Made by a program: the position numbers and the translations under genes. From positions 1 to 37,579 of the forward strand of contig CAMRCY010000021.1 of the NCBI GenBank assembly GCA_947041165.1: a DNA stretch of 37,579 bases. Reading direction: 5' to 3'. The notes beneath the pieces are model-generated. The model saw nothing but the letters and a program-made list of their open reading frames with translations. It did no database searches and was not told the origin of the DNA. Positions 37,028 to 37,579 of this stretch are shown piece by piece (position 1 is the first letter of the stretch; every line of letters begins with the position of its first letter). The stretch is from an uncultured Deferribacteraceae bacterium (GTDB lineage Bacteria > Chrysiogenota > Deferribacteres > Deferribacterales > Mucispirillaceae).

Positions 37028-37579
37028 TTAATGTTTGCAACTCATGTATATTAAGAATGTTTGCAACTTGCGTATGTGAATTGTTTATAATGTGCATGTA
37101 CTAATAACATTTGCGATTTGCGTATGTGAATTGTTTACAATGTGAGTGTACTAAAATATTTGTGATTTGCTTGTGCTAACAATACGTATGACTTGTGTAT
37201 GTTGAGATACTTGCAACTTATGTGTACAATAACATTTGTAACGTGCGTGTGTGCAATGTTTACAATGTGCATGTACTAATAACATTTGCAACTTACTTGT
37301 GTTAAAACATTTGTAACGTGCGTGTGTACAATGTGCATGTACTAATAATATTTGCAACTTGCGTATGTGAATTGTTTACAATATGCATGTACTAATAACA
37401 TTTGCGATTTGCTTGTGCTAACAATACGTATGACTTTTGCGTGCGTTGATATACTTGCAACTTTGCTTATGTACAATGTTTACAATGTGCATGTACTAAT
37501 AACATTTGCAACTTATGTGTGCAATGTTTACAATGTGCATGTACTAATAACATTTGCAACTTGCGTATGTGAATTGTTT
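37028..37579. repeat. Mosaic repeat array with higher-order periodicity, running off the window
   Basis: The block GCATGTACTAATAA (one copy ends TAATAATA) starts at 37094, 37269, 37335, 37385, 37489 and 37537, mixed with AACATTTGCAACTT and CGTATGTGAATTGTTTACAA units. A longer segment, GATTTGCTTGTGCTAACAAT, recurs at 37164 and 37406, and with the 37094/37335 pair this indicates a higher-order unit of about 241 bp built from shorter units of about 48-66 bp. The array continues past the right edge. The stretch 36938-37027 holds nothing I recognise. Confidence 0.92.

Noticed and set aside
37151-37357. Minus-strand ORF of 68 residues rich in Cys and His (HAHCTHARYKC-type repeats)
   Set aside because: It is simply the tandem repeat DNA read in an open frame, has no good ribosome-binding site, and its periodicity follows the DNA units.
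1-37579. tRNA genes, insertion sequences, prophage or defence genes
   Set aside because: I looked for cloverleaf-like sequences with TTCGA-type loops, transposase motifs and phage or nuclease proteins in the spacers and the translated frames and recognised none; a tRNA or Rfam scan would be decisive.

Overview
The window is AT-rich (roughly 30% G+C by eye) and carries a mostly housekeeping, bacterial gene set. A LapA/LapB pair, which in known bacteria tunes lipopolysaccharide synthesis, points to a Gram-negative (diderm) cell wall. CcmF (system I cytochrome c maturation), gatCAB, type III glutamine synthetase, methylglyoxal synthase and two chemoreceptors suggest a motile, respiring or facultative anaerobe. 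My best guess is a low-GC Deferribacterota-like organism (for example a Mucispirillum relative), but this is inference from gene content and no marker gene here settles it.

Layout. 1-526: repeats and a 17-codon ORF. 527-3278 (+): fused betaine/choline-type ABC permease and binding protein, then an unknown membrane protein. 3587-5245 (-): yajQ and mnmA. 5325-5688 (+): RNase P RNA, divergent from mnmA. 5934-10146 (+): carB and a YeiH-type membrane protein, closed by a terminator. 10642-11454 (+): ZIP metal transporter. 12155-15523 (-): two tandem paralogous chemoreceptors with CZB zinc-binding tails. 15874-24679 (+): transketolase, flippase, then from a strong internal promoter HIT protein, lapA, lapB, mutS and a small membrane protein. 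25339-27525 (-): glnN. 28129-28587 (+): mgsA. 28816-32026 (-): gatC-gatA-gatB. 32305-34248 (-): ccmF. 34536-36937 (+): a CadC/SmtB-type metal sensor, a metal-exporting P-type ATPase and a 39-residue membrane peptide.

Themes. Metal (probably zinc) handling recurs in three separate places: ZIP importer, CZB chemoreceptors, and metal sensor with efflux ATPase. The sensor gene is preceded by a perfect 13-4-13 inverted repeat overlapping its promoter.

The most unusual feature is in the non-coding DNA. All four convergent (3'-3') gene junctions hold tandem or direct repeat arrays, each of a different sequence and period (78, 94, 113 and 57 bp), while none of the four divergent junctions does. Two arrays can be traced to adjacent functional sequence: the 78-bp array includes the last codons of yajQ, and the 113-bp array includes half of the glnN terminator. 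Further arrays occupy both window ends. No CRISPR array, insertion sequence, prophage, tRNA or defence system was recognised.
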